Positions 33,297-44,391 are shown, counted from the first letter of the stretch. The stretch: 45,860 nucleotides of DNA from Bacillus timonensis (GCF_000285535.1 NZ_HE610986.1:909103-954962); one strand, 5' to 3'. The notes: generated from the sequence alone by a model not told the origin. Program-made: numbers and translations.

Positions 33297-33660
33297 CAGG
33301 CGCCATCGGCTCGAGGTCATAAGCCAATCGCTTCGGAAGGTAAAATACACCTCTGTCAGCGCTTTTCTTATGCTTGTCGCTGATAAACAGGCGCCTTGCG
33401 CTTTTCTTTGTGTCCAGCTTCAGGCGCCATCGGCTCGAGGTCATAAGCCAATCGCTTCGGAAGGTAAAATACACCTTCTGTCAGCGCTTTTCTTATGCTT
33501 GTCGCCGATAAACAGGCGCCTTGCGCTTTTCTTTGTGTCCAGCTCCAGGCGCCATCGGCTCGAGGTCATAAGCCAATCGCTTCGGAAGGTAAAATACACC
33601 TTCTGTCAGCGCTTTTCTTATGCTTGTCGCCGATAAACAGGCGCCTTGCGCTTTTCTTAT
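33297..33660. repeat. three tandem copies of a ~125-bp palindromic element
   Basis: Copies begin at 33297, 33421 and 33546 (periods 124 and 125). Each starts CAGGCGCCATCGGCTCGAGG and ends at GCCGATAAACAGGCGCC. The two halves are inverted: GGCGCC, ATCGGC/GCCGAT, CATAAG/CTTATG, CGCT/AGCG and AAGGT/ACCTT pair in order, so each copy folds into one long imperfect hairpin. Related single copies lie near 39035, 43430 and 44215. Confidence 0.9.
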
Positions 33661-33676
33661 TATAACGCAAGAAAAC

Positions 33677-33725
33677 CGCTATTTCCAAATTACCAGTTTA
33701 AAATAATGGGAAATAAGCGGCTTTT
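33677..33725 (-). terminator. distal terminator of fba (candidate)
   Basis: On the minus strand GCCGCTTATTTCC pairs with GGAAATAGCGG, followed by TTTTC. It lies about 180 bases past the fba stop. Confidence 0.5.
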
Positions 33726-33901
33726 CTATATGGTTTGGAAGAACTTCTTCCAATCTATTTAATTAGACGTAGAAACTTTATTCAAAGTTTCATCCTCCGG
33801 CTGAAGCCACAGATTTTTAGAGGAAACTTTACGAGCAAGCTCGAAAAAATCTGGGCTCAAAAACGCCAAGGCGTATTTGATACAATAAAAGGGTTTCGTT
33901 C

Positions 33902-34759
33902 TTATGCTCTTCCTGTAGAACCGAATTCACGCATTTTGCCTTTTACAGTTTCACGAATTGCGTCACGAGCAGGTCCTAAATATTTACGTGGATCGTACTC
34001 TTCTGGCTTAGCAGCAAGTGCTTCACGAACTGCCTTCGCTGAAGCAATTTGGTTTTCTGTATTTACGTTAATTTTAGCTGTTCCAAGAGAAACTGATTTT
34101 TGAATATCTTTTGTTGGAATTCCAGTACCACCGTGAAGTACTAGTGGTAAACCAGTTTTGTTACCGATTTCTTCCATTTCTTTGAAACCAAGGTTTGGTT
34201 CACCTTTGTAAGGACCGTGAACAGAACCTAATGCTGGAGCTAAACAGTCAATACCAGTGCGGTTAACAAGCTCAACACACTCATTAACATCTGCATAGAT
34301 AACACCTTCAGCTACCACGTCATCTTCTTGTCCACCAACAGTACCTAGCTCAGCTTCTACAGAAACTCCGTGGAAATGTGCAAGTTCAACAACTTTAGAA
34401 GTAATTTCAATGTTCTCCTCAAATGGATGATGAGAAGCATCAATCATTACAGATGTGAATCCAGCATGGATAGCTTTTGCACAATTTTCGAAAGAAGAAC
34501 CATGATCAAGATGGATTGCAACCGGAACTGTGATGTTGGATTCTTCCATAATTGCTTTAACCATTGCAACTACAACTTTGAATCCACCCATATATCGGCC
34601 AGCACCTTCAGAAACACCTAGAATAACTGGTGAATTTTCTTCTTGTGCAGCTTGTAAAATAGCTTGTGTAAACTCAAGATTGTTTAAGTTAAATTGACCT
34701 ACTGCATAACCTTCTGCTTTTGCTTTTTCAAGCATTTCTTTCATTGAAACCAAAGGCAT
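33902..34759 (-). CDS. fba: fructose-bisphosphate aldolase class II
   Basis: Zinc aldolase of glycolysis and gluconeogenesis: fructose 1,6-bisphosphate to DHAP + glyceraldehyde 3-phosphate. 285 residues. [14 protein letters not shown], the zinc ligands in [31 protein letters not shown] and LHGGTGIP are present. Start ATG 34759 with AAAGGAGGAA. It follows spo0F as in B. subtilis, but tal no longer follows it. A cre-like site lies upstream (35044-35058). Confidence 0.97.
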   Translation of the reverse strand: MPLVSMKEMLEKAKAEGYAVGQFNLNNLEFTQAILQAAQEENSPVILGVSEGAGRYMGGFKVVVAMVKAIMEESNITVPVAIHLDHGSSFENCAKAIHAGFTSVMIDASHHPFEENIEITSKVVELAHFHGVSVEAELGTVGGQEDDVVAEGVIYADVNECVELVNRTGIDCLAPALGSVHGPYKGEPNLGFKEMEEIGNKTGLPLVLHGGTGIPTKDIQKSVSLGTAKINVNTENQIASAKAVREALAAKPEEYDPRKYLGPARDAIRETVKGKMREFGSTGRA

Positions 34760-35094
34760 GTGAATTTCCTCCTTTTGTACTGTTTTGCTGTGTGAAATAA
34801 GAATTTCTTCCTAAACACATAGAAACACGGCAAAAATCACCGCAGGTAAATTGTATCCCTATTCCAAAGATTTCGTGTCACAATTAGAATGACCGAAACA
34901 AAATGATAATATGTAAATTCAAGTTAGAATAACAGACAAAAAGCACATAAAAATGCCTCTTGTGTTAAGGAATAGCAACAATACAGTACTAGCATATCAC
35001 AAGATTTTGATTTCGCAATAGACGTTTAATTAGCGCATTTTTCATTAAGCGTTTTCATTTTGATAACAACGCGGTTTTATATTTTTTGTGACTT
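34760..35094. other. spo0F-fba intergenic region
   Basis: No gene. AT-rich. It holds the cre-like site at 35044-35058 and a possible -10 TACAAT on the minus strand near 34853 without a well-placed -35. No strong spo0F terminator is visible. Confidence 0.4.
35044..35058. promoter_or_regulatory. cre-like site upstream of fba
   Basis: The minus strand ATGAAAACGCTTAAT matches WTGNAANCGNWNNCW at 14 of 15 positions, about 290 bases upstream of fba. Confidence 0.3.
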
Positions 35095-35466
35095 TTATTC
35101 GGATTTTAATGGTATGTTTGCTCTAACTGCTTCACGAAGCTCATCAATATCAAAGGGTTTTGCAAAATGGGTAATTGCTCCCAAATCCTTCGCTTCTTGA
35201 ATCATATCGAGCTCACCATAGGCGGTCATGATAATAACACGGATATCCTGGTTAATTTTTTTCAATCGTTTTAGGATTTCAATCCCGTCCATACCTGGAA
35301 TTTTCATATCTAATAAAACTAAATCTGGAGAGTGTTTTTGAACAATATCGATTGCCTGTACTCCATTAGCTGCTTGGAATGTCTTGTAACCTTCTTTTTG
35401 AAAAACTTCGTTTAATAGTATTCGTATTCCGTATTGGTCATCCACAATTAAGATTTTCTCTGACAT
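35095..35466 (-). CDS. spo0F: sporulation phosphorelay response regulator Spo0F
   Basis: Single-domain receiver that takes phosphate from sporulation kinases and passes it to Spo0B, then Spo0A. 123 residues, no output domain. Acidic pocket Asp9/Asp10 (VDDQYGIR), phosphorylated Asp53 ([11 protein letters not shown]), Thr in IIMTAYGE and Lys in FAKPFD. The Spo0B/kinase contact surface [12 protein letters not shown] matches B. subtilis. Start ATG 35466. A perfect sigma-H promoter and an 0A box lie upstream. Confidence 0.98.
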   Translation of the reverse strand: MSEKILIVDDQYGIRILLNEVFQKEGYKTFQAANGVQAIDIVQKHSPDLVLLDMKIPGMDGIEILKRLKKINQDIRVIIMTAYGELDMIQEAKDLGAITHFAKPFDIDELREAVRANIPLKSE

Positions 35467-35555
35467 TCTTTAAAAACCCCCCTTAAATAGATAAAAATAA
35501 TAGGTTTAATACTTTTGTTGTCTCTTTTTTCAAATTATTATATCATTATTCATTT

Positions 35556-35585
35556 TTATTCTACCATTACGAACAAATTTCCTTC
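35556..35585 (-). promoter_or_regulatory. sigma-H promoter of spo0F
   Basis: Minus strand: GAAGGAAAT (35585-35577), 12-base spacer, GTAGAATAA (35564-35556). Both elements match the sigma-H consensus at every position. Confidence 0.8.
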
Positions 35586-35638
35586 TTTTTACGGAGAAAA
35601 CTTTTATTTCCAAGAGCGAAACAATTTTCTCAACATAA

Positions 35639-35645
35639 TTCGACA
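35639..35645. promoter_or_regulatory. Spo0A box upstream of spo0F
   Basis: Minus strand TGTCGAA, an exact 0A-box core, about 55 bases upstream of the sigma-H -35. B. subtilis spo0F is known to be under Spo0A and sigma-H control. Confidence 0.55.
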
Positions 35646-35724
35646 TGATTTCTTATTTTTTTGTATAACGTTATAATGATAATATATATGGAAAATGACA
35701 AAAGAGAAAGAAAGGAATACATGT

Positions 35725-36258
35725 ATGTTGAAAATTTTTACAACACAGCTTCAGGGACAGTTTAAAAAGATTATGGAACAAGAAGAAATGAATATGGAGG
35801 ATGGCGCAAGAATCCTTGCTCAGTCTGCCATTAGCGATGGTACAATATTCATTCATGGGTTTGGAGAGATGGCTGCAGTTGCAACAGAAGCATTATTTGG
35901 TGCTGAACCATTGGAGTCTGCAAAACCGTTGTATACAGATGGAAAAATGAACGAGATTGGAGATGTCGATTCTGTTCTGTTGATCACTAGATTTTCAACC
36001 GATAAAGAGGCTATAAAGCTAGCAGAAGAACTTCGTGGCAATGGAATTCAAGTAGTTGCGATTTCGGCGATTGTAAAAACAGAGGCTGATCGCACACTTA
36101 ATGAAATCGTCGATATTCATATTGATAGCAAGCTTCAAAAATCACTCATCCCCGATGACGATGGAACCCGCTTTGGTTTTCCAAGCGTGATGACGGCTCT
36201 ATATGCCTATTTTGGACTGAAATTTACAATCAAAGAAATGGTTGAAGAATTTGAATAA
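35725..36258 (+). CDS. ywjG: DUF2529 family protein YwjG
   Basis: 177 residues from ATG 35725 (AAGGAATA upstream). It resembles an SIS-like sugar-phosphate-binding fold: GTIFIHGFGEMAAVATEAL, SVLLITRFSTDKEAIKLAEEL and a C-terminal DGTRFGFPSVMTALYAYFGL. The function is unknown. It lies divergent from spo0F and convergent with pyrG, as in B. subtilis. The first hairpin of the following 52-bp array works as its terminator. Confidence 0.88.
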   Translation: MLKIFTTQLQGQFKKIMEQEEMNMEDGARILAQSAISDGTIFIHGFGEMAAVATEALFGAEPLESAKPLYTDGKMNEIGDVDSVLLITRFSTDKEAIKLAEELRGNGIQVVAISAIVKTEADRTLNEIVDIHIDSKLQKSLIPDDDGTRFGFPSVMTALYAYFGLKFTIKEMVEEFE

Positions 36259-36281
36259 GACAAATTGAGTAAATTTGGGAA

Positions 36282-37277
36282 ATTAAACTTGATGAAGGCC
36301 TAAATGAGGTTGATTTTTAACCAAAAAGTCCTTCATAGGCTGTATGAAGGACTTTTCTAGGCTTACTTTCAATCAAAAAGGTCTTCATTACCCTGATGAA
36401 GGACTTAACCAACTTATTTTTCATTCAAATAGTCCTTCATAACCCCGATGAAGGACTAAACCCTGCTGATTCTTTTACTTAATCTTCTTCATGGACCACT
36501 TGAAGTGGAAAACTCTTCAGTTTCTCAGACCTAATCCCCTTCATGGACCACTTGAAGAGGATACACCGTCAGTTTCTCGGACCAAATCCCCTTCATAGAC
36601 CATTTGAAGAGGAAAACCCTTCAGTTTCTCAGACCGAATCCCCTTCATAAACCATTTGAAGAGGATACACCTTCAGTTTCTCGGACCAAATCCCCTTCAT
36701 GGACCACTTGAAGTGGAAAACTCTTCAGTTTCTCAGACCTAATCCCCTTCATAGACCACTTGAAGAGGATACACCTTCAGTTTCTCAGACCGAATCCCCT
36801 TCATGGACCACTTGAAGAGGATACACCATCAGTTTCTCAGGCCGAATCCCCTTCATAAACCATTTGAAGTGGAAATCCCTTCAGTTTCTTGGACCTAATC
36901 CCCTTCATAAACCATTTGAAGAGGATACCCCATCAGTTTCTCAGACCGAATCCCCTTCATAAACCATTTGAAGAGGACTTCACCTCAGTTTCTCGGACCA
37001 AATCCCCTTCATGGACCACTTGAAGTGGAAAACTCTTCAGTTTCTCAGACCGAATCCCCTTCATGGACCACTTGAAGAGGATACACCATCAGTTTCTCAG
37101 ATCGAATCCCCTTCATAAACGACATGAAGAGGATTTCCCATCAGTTTCTCGGACCTTTTCCCTTTCATAGACCACTTGAAGAGGACTTCACCTCAGTTTC
37201 TCGGACCAAATCCCCTTCATGGACCACTTGAAGTGGAAAACCCTTCAGTTTCTCGGATCGAATCCCCTTCATAACTC
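36282..37277. repeat. 52-bp tandem array, about 19 units
   Basis: The CAT of each unit falls at 36334, 36386, 36438, 36490 and then every 52 bases to 37270, with no insertion or deletion. An earlier half unit (TGAAGG at 36293) is in the same phase. The first three units have AGTCCTTCAT...ATGAAGGACT hairpins; from 36490 on the consensus is CATGGACCACTTGAAGAGGA, then TTCAGTTTCTCAGACC and AATCCCCTT. Units at 36490 and 36698 are identical. It lies between the convergent genes ywjG and pyrG. Confidence 0.95.
36324..36356 (+). terminator. terminator of ywjG (first array hairpin)
   Basis: AAAAGTCCTTCAT (36324-36336) pairs with ATGAAGGACTTTT (36344-36356), loop of seven, 65 bases past the ywjG stop. 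Confidence 0.8.
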
Positions 37278-37285
37278 TAATTTCA

Positions 37286-37320
37286 CAAAAAAACGGCGAG
37301 TGATAATTCACTCGCCATTT
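37286..37320 (-). terminator. terminator of pyrG
   Basis: GGCGAGTG (37295-37302) pairs with CACTCGCC (37309-37316); seven T follow on the minus strand. Confidence 0.9.
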
Positions 37321-37336
37321 CTTACATATCTATCTA

Positions 37337-38962
<1,626 letters not shown>

Positions 38963-39034
38963 TCATGTAATTAGTTAAAGTTTGCTCAAATTAATGAAAT
39001 TGTATAAACATAAAAAGCGCAAATGCCTCATCAG

Positions 39035-39131
39035 CCCCGACAAGTATAAGAAAAGCCGGCAAGAAGGATGTCTTTTATCCTTATTGACGGTTTGGCTTAT
39101 GATCTCGAGCGGTTAGCTGCCGGAGCTAGAC
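39035..39131. repeat. single copy of the palindromic element in the pyrG leader
   Basis: Diverged relative of the 33297 element: CGACAAGTATAAGAAAAGCC, then GGCTTATGATCTCGAGCGG and GGAGCTAGACA. It lies between the pyrG attenuator and the pyrG ribosome site. Confidence 0.75.
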
Positions 39132-39192
39132 ATAGAGAATTCTCGGTGCGGGGGTAGATTATTCTCACTCGCCGAACCTATACTCCTATAAA

Positions 39193-39227
39193 AATAAAAA
39201 AGCTCCACTTACAATATGTAAGGGAGC
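39193..39227 (-). terminator. attenuator of pyrG
   Basis: GCTCCACTTACA (39202-39213) pairs with TGTAAGGGAGC (39217-39227); TTTTTTATTTTTAT follows on the minus strand. It stands about 40 bases after a GGGCTC transcription start. The CTCCC in its 5' arm could pair with a G-extended 5' end, as in the B. subtilis pyrG mechanism. Confidence 0.85.
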
Positions 39228-39263
39228 GAAACTTTATATGGTTTCGTAGATACTCTTTTTTTA

Positions 39264-39305
39264 GAGCCCAAAAAGTATTCTACCTAGTTAAGATTGAAAA
39301 GTCAA
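39264..39305 (-). promoter_or_regulatory. promoter and GGGCTC start of pyrG
   Basis: Minus strand: TTGACT (39305-39300), 17-base spacer, TAGAAT (39282-39277). Seven bases later comes GGGCTC (39269-39264), the start sequence needed for CTP-sensitive G addition. Confidence 0.85.
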
Positions 39306-39337
39306 TACGAAGTTTGGTTGAAAGTATTACTCAAAAA

Positions 39338-39913
39338 TTAGTCTTCTTCCTCTTCTTCTTCCAGTTCTTCGTCTTCGTCTTCTAACTCATATTCGTCATC
39401 ATCAAGCAGTTCATCATCGTCTTCGAAATCTTCATCTTCATCTTCATCGTCAATGTCGTCGAAGTCCTCTTCTTCCTCTTCTTCTTCATCGTCGATGTCA
39501 TCAATTTCCTCGTCTTCTTCATCATAATCTTCATCAAAGTCAAGTTCATCTTCATCAAGATCGTCGAAGCCGATGAGATCTTCATCCTCATCCTTTTTCT
39601 TCTTGCCCTTTTTCTTCTTCTTCGGCTTTTCGGTATGAGTAACCTCTTCATCAATTTGCTCGTATGGATACCAAGTGCGAAGTCCCCAACGATTATCACC
39701 TAATGTAATAAAACGACCATCAATATTGATATCTGTATAAAATTGAGAAATTCTAGCACGAAGCTCTTCTTCTGAAAGCTCCAATACTTTTGCAACTTCG
39801 TCAACTAGCTCGTTAAAAGTAATCGCATCTTTTCTCCCTAAGAAAATCTCATACGCTACTTCAAGCATTGACATTTCTTTTACCTGCTCTGGTGAGTATT
39901 GATCGAGACTCAT
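39338..39913 (-). CDS. rpoE: RNA polymerase delta subunit
   Basis: Firmicutes-specific polymerase subunit that raises specificity and recycling. 191 residues from ATG 39913 (AAGGGAG upstream; TTG 39916 is also in frame). The N-terminal folded domain (about 1-90, ASXTRE/HARE-HTH type, [20 protein letters not shown]) is followed by a Lys-rich linker (about 95-107) and an almost purely Asp/Glu tail (about 108-191), longer than in many relatives. The tail mimics RNA. Adjacent to pyrG as in B. subtilis. Confidence 0.97.
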   Translation of the reverse strand: MSLDQYSPEQVKEMSMLEVAYEIFLGRKDAITFNELVDEVAKVLELSEEELRARISQFYTDINIDGRFITLGDNRWGLRTWYPYEQIDEEVTHTEKPKKKKKGKKKKDEDEDLIGFDDLDEDELDFDEDYDEEDEEIDDIDDEEEEEEEDFDDIDDEDEDEDFEDDDELLDDDEYELEDEDEELEEEEEED

Positions 39914-40072
39914 CAAGGCACTCCCTTTCTATGTATGTAACTACAAATCATAATAATAACTTGTGTATTATATATTACCATTGAACTAATAGAAAAAAAT
40001 AAGTTCTGTAAAATACATATCATTCATTATAAACAAAATCAACCACTTTATGCCAGCCTATTCATTTTTTAA

Positions 40073-40100
40073 GGCTGGGTCATCCACTTTTGACCCAGCC
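40073..40100. terminator. hairpin after icmF
   Basis: GGCTGGGTCA (40073-40082) pairs perfectly with TGACCCAGCC (40091-40100), twelve bases past the icmF stop. The T run is better on the plus strand, but position suits icmF. Confidence 0.7.
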
Positions 40101-40111
40101 TCGAGCTTTTT

Positions 40112-43100
40112 CTACATATTTCTACGGTATTGACCGCCCACTTCATAAAGCGCATTGGTAATTTGACCAAGACTTGCAAACTTTACCGTCTCCATCAACT
40201 CCGCAAAAATATTTCCATTGGTAACGGCAACCTGTTTTAGACGTGTCAGTGCTTCGTTTACGTTATCCTGATTTCGTTGTTGGAATTCTTTTAAGTTGTT
40301 AATCTGAAGTTCTTTTTCTTCCTTTGTTGCCCGAGCAAGCTCGATATTGTTTAAATCCTCCTCTGTTGGCGGATTTGGATTTAAGTAGGTATTCACGCCA
40401 ATAATCGGAAGCTCTCCTGTATGCTTTTTCATTTCATAATACATGGATTCATCCTGAATTTTTCCACGCTGGTACTGTGTCTCCATTGCACCTAGAACTC
40501 CACCGCGGTCATTCAATCGGTCAAATTCTTGAAGCACTGCCTCCTCCACTAAATCAGTTAGCTCTTCGATGATGAATGAGCCTTGTAACGGATTTTCATT
40601 TTTCGTTAATCCATGCTCTTTCGTAATAATCATCTGAATTGCCATCGCGCGACGAACAGATTCTTCGGTTGGTGTTGTAATCGCCTCATCATATGCATTC
40701 GTATGAAGGGAATTACAATTGTCGTGAAGTGCCATGAGAGCCTGCAAGGTCGTACGAATGTCATTAAAATCAATTTCCTGCGCATGAAGGGAGCGTCCAG
40801 ATGTTTGAACATGGTATTTTAGTTTTTGACTACGCTCGTTTGCTCCATACTTTTCTCTCATCACAGTTGCCCAAATTCGGCGTGCCACCCGGCCAATAAC
40901 CGTATATTCAGGATCCAAGCCATTACTAAAAAAGAAGGATAAGTTTGGTGCAAAGTCATCAATCTTCATACCACGGCTGAGGTAGTATTCCACATAGGTG
41001 AACCCGTTTGATAAGGTAAACGCGAGCTGTGAAATTGGGTTTGCACCCGCTTCCGCGATATGGTATCCCGAAATCGAAACCGAATAATAGTTTCGGACTT
41101 TGTTTTCAATAAAATACTCTTGGATATCCCCCATCATTCTAAGTGCAAATTCCGTTGAGAAAATGCATGTATTCTGACCTTGATCTTCTTTTAAAATATC
41201 GGCCTGCACTGTTCCTCGTACGGTTTGTAACGTTTTCGCGCGCACCTCTTGGAATTCCTCTACCGTTAAAACACGACCAAGCTCCTGTTCACGTTTTTCA
41301 ACTTGTTGGTGAATGGCTGTGTTCATGAACATTGCTAGGATAATTGGTGCTGGGCCATTGATTGTCATGGAAACTGAAGTGGAAGGTGCACACAGGTCAA
41401 AGCCGTTATAGAGCTTTTTCATATCATCAAGTGTACAAATGTTAACGCCACTTTCGCCGACTTTCCCGTAAATATCTGGACGATATGCTGGGTCCTCCCC
41501 GTATAAGGTGACAGAATCAAACGCTGTACTTAAACGCTTCGCAGTATCGTCCTTCGATAAGTAATGGAAGCGGCGATTTGTTCTTTCAGGAGTTCCTTCA
41601 CCTGCAAACTGACGCTTTGGATCCTCCCCTTCACGTTTAAACGGAAAAACACCTGCTGTATACGGGAATGCCCCAGGAACGTTTTCTTTATAGACCCATC
41701 GTAAAATTTCCCCGAAATCTTTGTAGTTCGGGAGTGAAATTTTGGGTATCGACAATCCTGACAGGCTTTTCGTTTTTAAGATTGTAACGATTTCCTTGTC
41801 ACGAATTTTTGTGACGAATTTCTCACCTTTATAGGTGTCCTTCAGGGATTCCCAGTTTGCCAAAATCTTTTTTGACTCGTCTGTAAGTTTTGCTTCATAT
41901 TGCGTTTTAAGTGTTTCAAGCGTTGTTAGGACTTCTTCGTTTCCTAGCTCCTTCACACTATCGATTGCACCACTGATTTGGAATAGTTTTCTTGCCATTT
42001 CCACTTGATGTGCCGCTTTTTTATGATAATTACGAACGGCATCTGAAATCTCACGCAAATAATAGCGACGGTCATTTGGAATAATCACATTTTGTTTTTG
42101 AACATCTGCTGTTTTATCAAAAGTTGTTTTCCAATCAGTGCCCATTTTTTCATTTATGATATCAACAAGGTTAGCAAAAAGGGCGTTTGTTCCCGGGTCA
42201 TTGAACTGACTTGCAATTGTACCGTACACCGGCATTTCGTCATAATCTTTTTCAAATAATAGATGACTGCGTTGATACTGCTTCTGAACCTGCCGTTTCG
42301 CATCCTCTGAACCCTTGCGCTCAAATTTATTTATGACGATTAGGTCAGCATAGTCAATCATGTCGATCTTTTCAAGCTGTGAAGGCGCACCGAATTCACT
42401 GGTCATGACATACATCGAGATGTCACAAACCTCTGTGATTTCCGCATCCCCCTGCCCAATTCCGCTTGTTTCAACGATGATTAAGTCAAAACCGGCTGCT
42501 TTTACGACAGCGATGGCATCCTTAATGGCAAGTGACAACTCTGATTTAGAGCCCCTTGTAGCAAGGCTTCGCATGTACACTCTTGGTGAAAAAATGGCAT
42601 TCATGCGAATTCGGTCACCAAGAAGGGCTCCACCTGTTTTTTGTTTCGTTGGGTCAACAGACAGAATCGCAACCTTTTTATCATCCAGTTCATTGATAAA
42701 GCGGCGAATTAGTTCATCAGTGAGCGAGCTTTTTCCAGCCCCACCTGTGCCTGTAATCCCTACAACAGGTACCTTTTTTTCAAGATCTTTTATTTTTTGA
42801 ATCACAGCTTCTGCGGTTGCTGCCATTTCAACTGTATTGCCAATTTGATTCTCAGCAATCGTAATCAGTTTTGCGACTGTTTTATAGTCCCCTTTTTGAA
42901 GAAGTTCAAGCTCATCTGTTAGCTCGGTGCTTGTCGGAAAATCACATTCTTTTATCATTTTATTGATCATTCCTTGAAGCCCCAAGACGCGACCATCTTC
43001 AGGAGAAAAAATACCGGCAATGCCATATTCATGCAGTTCCTTCACTTCACGTGGGATAATAACCCCACCACCACCGCCATATATGCGGATATGGGGCGCT

Positions 43101-43372
43101 CCCCGCTCCTTCAGAAGATCATACATATATTTAAAATATTCTACATGGCCTCCCTGATAAGAGGAAATCGCGATTCCTTGTACATCCTCTTGGATTGCCG
43201 CATTCACAACTTCCTCTACTGAGCGATTATGTCCAAGGTGAATCACCTCAGCACCACTCGCTTGTAAAATACGACGCATGATATTTATCGAAGCATCATG
43301 CCCATCGAATAAGCTTGAAGCTGTGACAAACCGTACATGATGCTTTGGACGATAAACTTCCACCTTACTCAT
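40112..43372 (-). CDS. icmF: fused isobutyryl-CoA mutase (IcmF)
   Basis: B12 enzyme interconverting isobutyryl-CoA and n-butyryl-CoA, fused to its G-protein chaperone. 1086 residues from ATG 43372 (GGGGGAGAGG upstream). The N-terminal cobalamin domain has [15 protein letters not shown] with His25 as likely cobalt ligand (about 1-140). The MeaB-like GTPase has P-loop [12 protein letters not shown] (about 210) and VINKFERKG. The mutase barrel covers about 540-1086. Length and domain order are the family norm. It probably links branched-chain (valine) or fatty acid breakdown, with the following TetR and acyl-CoA dehydrogenase genes. B. subtilis has no icmF here. Confidence 0.95.
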   Translation of the reverse strand: MSKVEVYRPKHHVRFVTASSLFDGHDASINIMRRILQASGAEVIHLGHNRSVEEVVNAAIQEDVQGIAISSYQGGHVEYFKYMYDLLKERGAPHIRIYGGGGGVIIPREVKELHEYGIAGIFSPEDGRVLGLQGMINKMIKECDFPTSTELTDELELLQKGDYKTVAKLITIAENQIGNTVEMAATAEAVIQKIKDLEKKVPVVGITGTGGAGKSSLTDELIRRFINELDDKKVAILSVDPTKQKTGGALLGDRIRMNAIFSPRVYMRSLATRGSKSELSLAIKDAIAVVKAAGFDLIIVETSGIGQGDAEITEVCDISMYVMTSEFGAPSQLEKIDMIDYADLIVINKFERKGSEDAKRQVQKQYQRSHLLFEKDYDEMPVYGTIASQFNDPGTNALFANLVDIINEKMGTDWKTTFDKTADVQKQNVIIPNDRRYYLREISDAVRNYHKKAAHQVEMARKLFQISGAIDSVKELGNEEVLTTLETLKTQYEAKLTDESKKILANWESLKDTYKGEKFVTKIRDKEIVTILKTKSLSGLSIPKISLPNYKDFGEILRWVYKENVPGAFPYTAGVFPFKREGEDPKRQFAGEGTPERTNRRFHYLSKDDTAKRLSTAFDSVTLYGEDPAYRPDIYGKVGESGVNICTLDDMKKLYNGFDLCAPSTSVSMTINGPAPIILAMFMNTAIHQQVEKREQELGRVLTVEEFQEVRAKTLQTVRGTVQADILKEDQGQNTCIFSTEFALRMMGDIQEYFIENKVRNYYSVSISGYHIAEAGANPISQLAFTLSNGFTYVEYYLSRGMKIDDFAPNLSFFFSNGLDPEYTVIGRVARRIWATVMREKYGANERSQKLKYHVQTSGRSLHAQEIDFNDIRTTLQALMALHDNCNSLHTNAYDEAITTPTEESVRRAMAIQMIITKEHGLTKNENPLQGSFIIEELTDLVEEAVLQEFDRLNDRGGVLGAMETQYQRGKIQDESMYYEMKKHTGELPIIGVNTYLNPNPPTEEDLNNIELARATKEEKELQINNLKEFQQRNQDNVNEALTRLKQVAVTNGNIFAELMETVKFASLGQITNALYEVGGQYRRNM

Positions 43373-43429
43373 TTCCTCTCCCCCAGTCTTTTTAATAAAG
43401 TACAAAGCGCCTCAATTCCAGTTAAAAGC

Positions 43430-43562
43430 AGGCACGTCCTGTGCCTATAGCTAGCCAGCCTGGCATGGACGACAAGCACAAGACAAGCGGTAAAAGAATG
43501 TGATCTTTGCCTTCAGAAACACGGCTAGTGAGCTTGTGCCGATTGCGCCTTGTGCTAGACAA
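43430..43562. repeat. diverged copy of the palindromic element upstream of icmF
   Basis: CGACAAGCACAAGACAAGCG, GAGCTTGTGCCGATTGCGCC and TGTGCTAGACA align with the 33297 element in reverse. It fills the icmF-TetR gap. Confidence 0.65.
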
Positions 43563-43567
43563 TACCT

Positions 43568-44188
43568 TCATTTAACAATTCCATTTAGTAAAAGTTCTGT
43601 TTGCATTTCAATATATTCCTCAAGTGTGAAAATCTTGCGCATTGCCCAGCGGCGAAACCCCCACATCTGACCTTGAACGAAAATGTTATGAGCAACAAGT
43701 TCAACTTGTTTTTTCGGCAATTGAAGTTCCCCGTTTGCGATACAATCTTCAATTGCTTTTTCAAACATACCGACCATTTCGACTTCCTTATTTAGCACAT
43801 ATGGCAGCGCGTCCTTTGACAGTGACTTCGCCTCCTGATAGAGAACAAGAACCTCATCCTGCATTTCATCCATAACGAGAAAGTAATTGTGAATCGCACG
43901 CTTCAGGCTTTCAATACTGGCTTCCTTTGTATTGAGTGCCTCTTGCATCCGCTCCTGAACTTGGTCATAAATGCTATCCACAACTAAATAAAGGACATCC
44001 TCTTTCTTGCGGATATATTCATAAAGGGTGCCGATGCTAAAACCGGCTGCTTTTGCAATCTCCCTTGTCGTAGAGCGATGAAAACCCTTCTCCTTAAAAA
44101 GGGTCACTGCACCCTTAATCATCTGATCCCTTCGTTTTTTGATCAACTTCTCATCTTTCACCGAAGCAGGCACATCATTTCTACGCAT
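43568..44188 (-). CDS. TetR-family regulator, FadR-like
   Basis: 206 residues from ATG 44188 (AGGAGGTGATGGG upstream). N-terminal TetR helix-turn-helix (about 20-66: AVTLFKEKGFHRSTTREIA, then GFSIGTLYEYIRKKED) and a ligand-binding helical domain. It sits between icmF and an acyl-CoA dehydrogenase, so it probably represses acyl-CoA degradation and releases DNA on binding acyl-CoA, like Bacillus FadR. The match to FadR itself is by context; no operator was identified. Confidence 0.85.
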   Translation of the reverse strand: MRRNDVPASVKDEKLIKKRRDQMIKGAVTLFKEKGFHRSTTREIAKAAGFSIGTLYEYIRKKEDVLYLVVDSIYDQVQERMQEALNTKEASIESLKRAIHNYFLVMDEMQDEVLVLYQEAKSLSKDALPYVLNKEVEMVGMFEKAIEDCIANGELQLPKKQVELVAHNIFVQGQMWGFRRWAMRKIFTLEEYIEMQTELLLNGIVK

Positions 44189-44214
44189 CCCATCACCTCC
44201 TGTAAGAAAAGCTC

Positions 44215-44331
44215 TAGGTGACCCGTCTATCGGCGACAAGCATAAATCAAGCGCTGTTAGAAAGTGTATGACCTTCCGAATCAATTGACTTATGCTAGAG
44301 AGCCAAACCAATGGGCACCTTAAGCTAGACG
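44215..44331. repeat. copy of the palindromic element
   Basis: TATCGGCGACAAGCATAA, AAGCGCTG, ACCTTCCGAA, GACTTATGCTAGAG and AAGCTAGACG align in order with the 33297 element in reverse. It lies just upstream of the TetR ribosome site. Confidence 0.75.
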
Positions 44332-44334
44332 TTT

Positions 44335-44391
44335 TGGGACAGGGGGACAGGTTCATTGTCCCATCTTACCTGGTACACAGGACCTGTCCCC
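44335..44391. repeat. GGGGACAGGT palindrome after the acyl-CoA dehydrogenase
   Basis: GGGGACAGGT (44343-44352) pairs perfectly with ACCTGTCCCC (44382-44391); a further GTCCC lies in the loop. It is the strongest member of the GGGAC family here and may end acdA transcription. Confidence 0.6.

Noticed and set aside
33205-33636. 143-residue open frame on the plus strand
   Set aside because: It runs through the three tandem palindromic elements and its protein simply repeats their translation; no ribosome site, no family.
36282-37277. CRISPR array
   Set aside because: The whole 52-bp unit is repeated; there are no unique spacers between conserved repeats and no cas genes in the window.
39382-39699. 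105-residue Met/Lys/Thr-rich frame
   Set aside because: It is a shifted-frame shadow of the Asp/Glu tail of rpoE.
40112-43372. Methylmalonyl-CoA mutase
   Set aside because: The order cobalamin domain, G-protein, mutase in a single chain is the IcmF pattern, not that of MutA/MutB.
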